Below are positions 63,669 to 64,000 of a DNA stretch of 64,000 nt, in pieces (positions within the stretch are counted from its first letter, which is position 1; every line of letters starts with the position of its first letter). Origin of the DNA: Pseudonocardia parietis (GTDB taxonomy: Bacteria; Actinomycetota; Actinomycetes; Mycobacteriales; Pseudonocardiaceae); contig NZ_JAGINU010000001.1 of the NCBI RefSeq assembly GCF_017876315.1, positions 806,001 through 870,000 of the forward strand, in the 5' to 3' direction. Both the position numbers and the translations under genes were made by a program. A model generated the notes under the pieces. It was given only the letters and a program-made list of their open reading frames with translations, ran no database searches and was not told the origin of the DNA.

Positions 63669-64000
63669 GTGGACACCCGGGAGATATCAACGGAGGAACG
63701 CCTGGCACCGGGCGACCTCATCGCGACTCTTGCTGCCCAGACGCCGAACGTCGGGCTCAATCCGACGGAGTGGCCGGGGCTTACCCTCTACCGCTTCACC
63801 TCGACTTCGGCCCGGCAGTGGGACGATGTCGGTGCGCTCTCGATCTGCATGGTCGCGCAGGGGTGCAAAGTCGTCACGGTGGACGGCGTGCAGCACCGCT
63901 ACGACCCTTTTCACTACTTCGTGCTGCGGCGCCGGCTCCGTTTCGAGGTCGAGATCGTCTCAGCGAGCATCGAGAAGCCTTTCCTGTCTTTCGTGCTGCA
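63669..64000 (+). CDS. AraC-type activator, N-terminal part only
   Basis: From GTG 63669 the frame stays open to the window end (110 codons). WPGLTLYRFTSTSARQWDDVGALSICMVAQGCKVVTVDG and YDPFHYFVL match the cupin-like N-terminal domain of AraC-type regulators; the DNA-binding domain lies outside. It follows the monooxygenase operon in the same direction, separated by IS21 element C. It is a good candidate regulator for the direct repeats at 53431. Relatives also regulate unrelated genes. Confidence 0.8.
   Translation, partial: MDTREISTEERLAPGDLIATLAAQTPNVGLNPTEWPGLTLYRFTSTSARQWDDVGALSICMVAQGCKVVTVDGVQHRYDPFHYFVLRRRLRFEVEIVSASIEKPFLSFVL

Overview
The window is very GC-rich DNA with dense, translationally coupled operons, many GTG starts and high-GC actinobacterial protein families (mycofactocin-coupled dehydrogenases, an ECF41-like sigma factor, an AcoR-like activator without a sigma54 loop). 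It looks like an accessory catabolic region of an actinomycete, plausibly Pseudonocardia or a relative. The genus is inferred from gene style only. No rRNA, tRNA, CRISPR array or replication gene was seen.

Layout. (1) 1-3.4 kb: end of an aromatic meta-cleavage operon (MhpB-like dioxygenase, isochorismatase-like hydrolase, MhpC-like hydrolase, YCII-like protein) and a flavin reductase. (2) 3.4-6.5 kb: a ribBA gene cut off by an IS21-family element whose right end is missing. (3) 6.5-18.4 kb: a set that fits cyclic-ketone degradation: Baeyer-Villiger monooxygenase, SMP-30 lactonase, acyl-CoA ligase, AcoR-like activator, acyl-CoA dehydrogenase, alcohol dehydrogenase (split by an IS481 element with a 15-bp target duplication) and a PaaZ-type aldehyde dehydrogenase. 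Four copies of a 17-bp motif, each pointing at its own gene, suggest one regulon. (4) 18.5-24.9 kb: nested insertion sequences (IS3 remnant, IS21 remnant, IS630 with a passenger gene, IS1634, IS1380). (5) 24.9-35.2 kb: aldo-keto reductase, DsbA-like protein, HpaB-type hydroxylase, F420/NADP reductase-like protein, sigma factor with epimerase, and an MFS/hydrolase/SDR operon divergent from an IclR regulator. (6) 35.5-44 kb: AraC regulator, three tandem mycofactocin-coupled SDRs, a MoxR ATPase with a VWA protein, mftD with an internal stop, and a decayed ThDP decarboxylase. (7) 44-46.4 kb: IS5 and IS30 elements. (8) 46.5-53.3 kb: transporter, NarL-type two-component system, phthalate-dioxygenase-type reductase, GalB and a truncated CHA aldolase. 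(9) 53.4-60.9 kb: an intact-looking operon for a toluene/alkene-type soluble diiron monooxygenase with unusual partners (DJ-1/PfpI protein, two NTF2-fold proteins, an unknown 133-aa protein, a DUF59 protein). (10) 61-64 kb: a complete IS21 element with a 5-bp target duplication, then the start of an AraC-type activator.

How it fits together. The monooxygenase, the mycofactocin-type alcohol dehydrogenases, the Baeyer-Villiger/lactonase/CoA-ligase set and the meta-cleavage and gallate-type fragments would together oxidise cyclic or aromatic hydrocarbons step by step. Nine IS-family copies or remnants have cut into at least four functional genes or elements. About a dozen further reading-frame breaks are nearly all losses of one or two bases in homopolymers or GC repeats, so some 'pseudogenes' may be consensus errors.
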